Assembly (NCBI GenBank): GCA_902603945.1
Contig: CACKWP010000004.1
Coordinates: forward strand, 1-64,000
Reading direction: 5' to 3'
Length of the DNA stretch: 64,000 nucleotides
Source of the DNA: an uncultured Pelagibacteraceae bacterium
Lineage (GTDB): Bacteria; Pseudomonadota; Alphaproteobacteria; Pelagibacterales; Pelagibacteraceae
Numbering within the stretch: position 1 is the first letter of the stretch; every line of letters begins with the position of its first letter. Below the pieces are notes generated by a model. It did no database searches. It was given only the letters and a program-made list of their open reading frames with translations, and had not been told where the DNA came from. Of the stretch, positions 63,516-64,000 are shown piece by piece. Made by a program: the position numbers and the translations under genes.

Positions 63516-64000
63516 ATGAATAAAAATGGAAAAATTACACAAATAATTGGGGCAGTAGTTGACGTAAATTTTGATGCCAATCTACCAGAAATTTATACTG
63601 CACTTGAAGTCAAAAATTCTGGAAACAACTTAATTCTAGAAGTAGCTCAACATTTAGGAGAGAATGATGTGAGGACAATAGCAATGGATGCAACTGAGGG
63701 TCTCAAAAGAGGTGATGAGGTGATTAATACAGGTGCACCAATAAGTGTTCCTGTTGGACCAGAAACATTAGGAAGAATTATCAATGTGGTTGGTGAGTCT
63801 ATAGATGAAAAAGGTGCAGTAAAAACAAAAGAAAAATGGCCTATTCACAGAGCAGCACCTAAATTTACCGACCAAGCAACAGAAACTGAGCAGCTAGTTA
63901 CAGGTATTAAAGTAATCGATCTTCTTGCTCCGTATGCGAAAGGTGGAAAAATTGGTTTATTTGGAGGAGCAGGTGTCGGAAAGACTGTGACTATAATGGA
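63516..64000 (+). CDS. atpD: F0F1 ATP synthase subunit beta, truncated by the window end
   Basis: ATG 63516; [32 protein letters not shown]...[19 protein letters not shown] (P-loop). Confidence 0.97.
   Translation, partial: MNKNGKITQIIGAVVDVNFDANLPEIYTALEVKNSGNNLILEVAQHLGENDVRTIAMDATEGLKRGDEVINTGAPISVPVGPETLGRIINVVGESIDEKGAVKTKEKWPIHRAAPKFTDQATETEQLVTGIKVIDLLAPYAKGGKIGLFGGAGVGKTVTIM

Noticed and set aside
1-64000. CRISPR arrays, prophage, transposases, toxin-antitoxin or defence islands
   Set aside because: Looked for spaced direct repeats, integrase/transposase motifs and small paired ORFs; none supported anywhere in the window.

Overview
The window is a 64 kb AT-rich, tightly packed alphaproteobacterial chromosome segment. 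Gene content, protein style and very short intergenic gaps suggest a SAR11/Pelagibacterales-like streamlined genome (inference). It is almost entirely core metabolism and housekeeping: an acetate-type symporter plus acs; tsaD/hemCD; folD; argG; the ccmC-ccmH cytochrome c maturation cluster; a hydroxy-acid oxidation and TRAP transport block (alpha-hydroxy-acid oxidase, aminotransferase, glcDEF, 2-hydroxyacid dehydrogenase, TRAP SBP/small/large permease, amidase); ftsY/dapF/ffh; rpsP-trmD-rplS; leuCDB-asd; sdhCDAB; mmsA; mdh; sucCDAB-lpd; priA; and atpHAGD (atpD truncated at the window end). I see no CRISPR array, phage, transposon, rRNA or tRNA. No obviously new multi-gene system is visible. 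The items most worth a second look are a three-hairpin element upstream of ffh, a long hairpin with a CU-rich loop upstream of ccmC, a Lys/Arg-rich N-terminal tail on acetyl-CoA synthetase, repeat tails on bS16 and bL19 around trmD with no rimM between rpsP and trmD, a homopolymer-associated frameshift in an MscS gene, a terminator placed between the TRAP SBP and its permeases, and a two-gene glycosyltransferase-like insertion between mdh and sucC.
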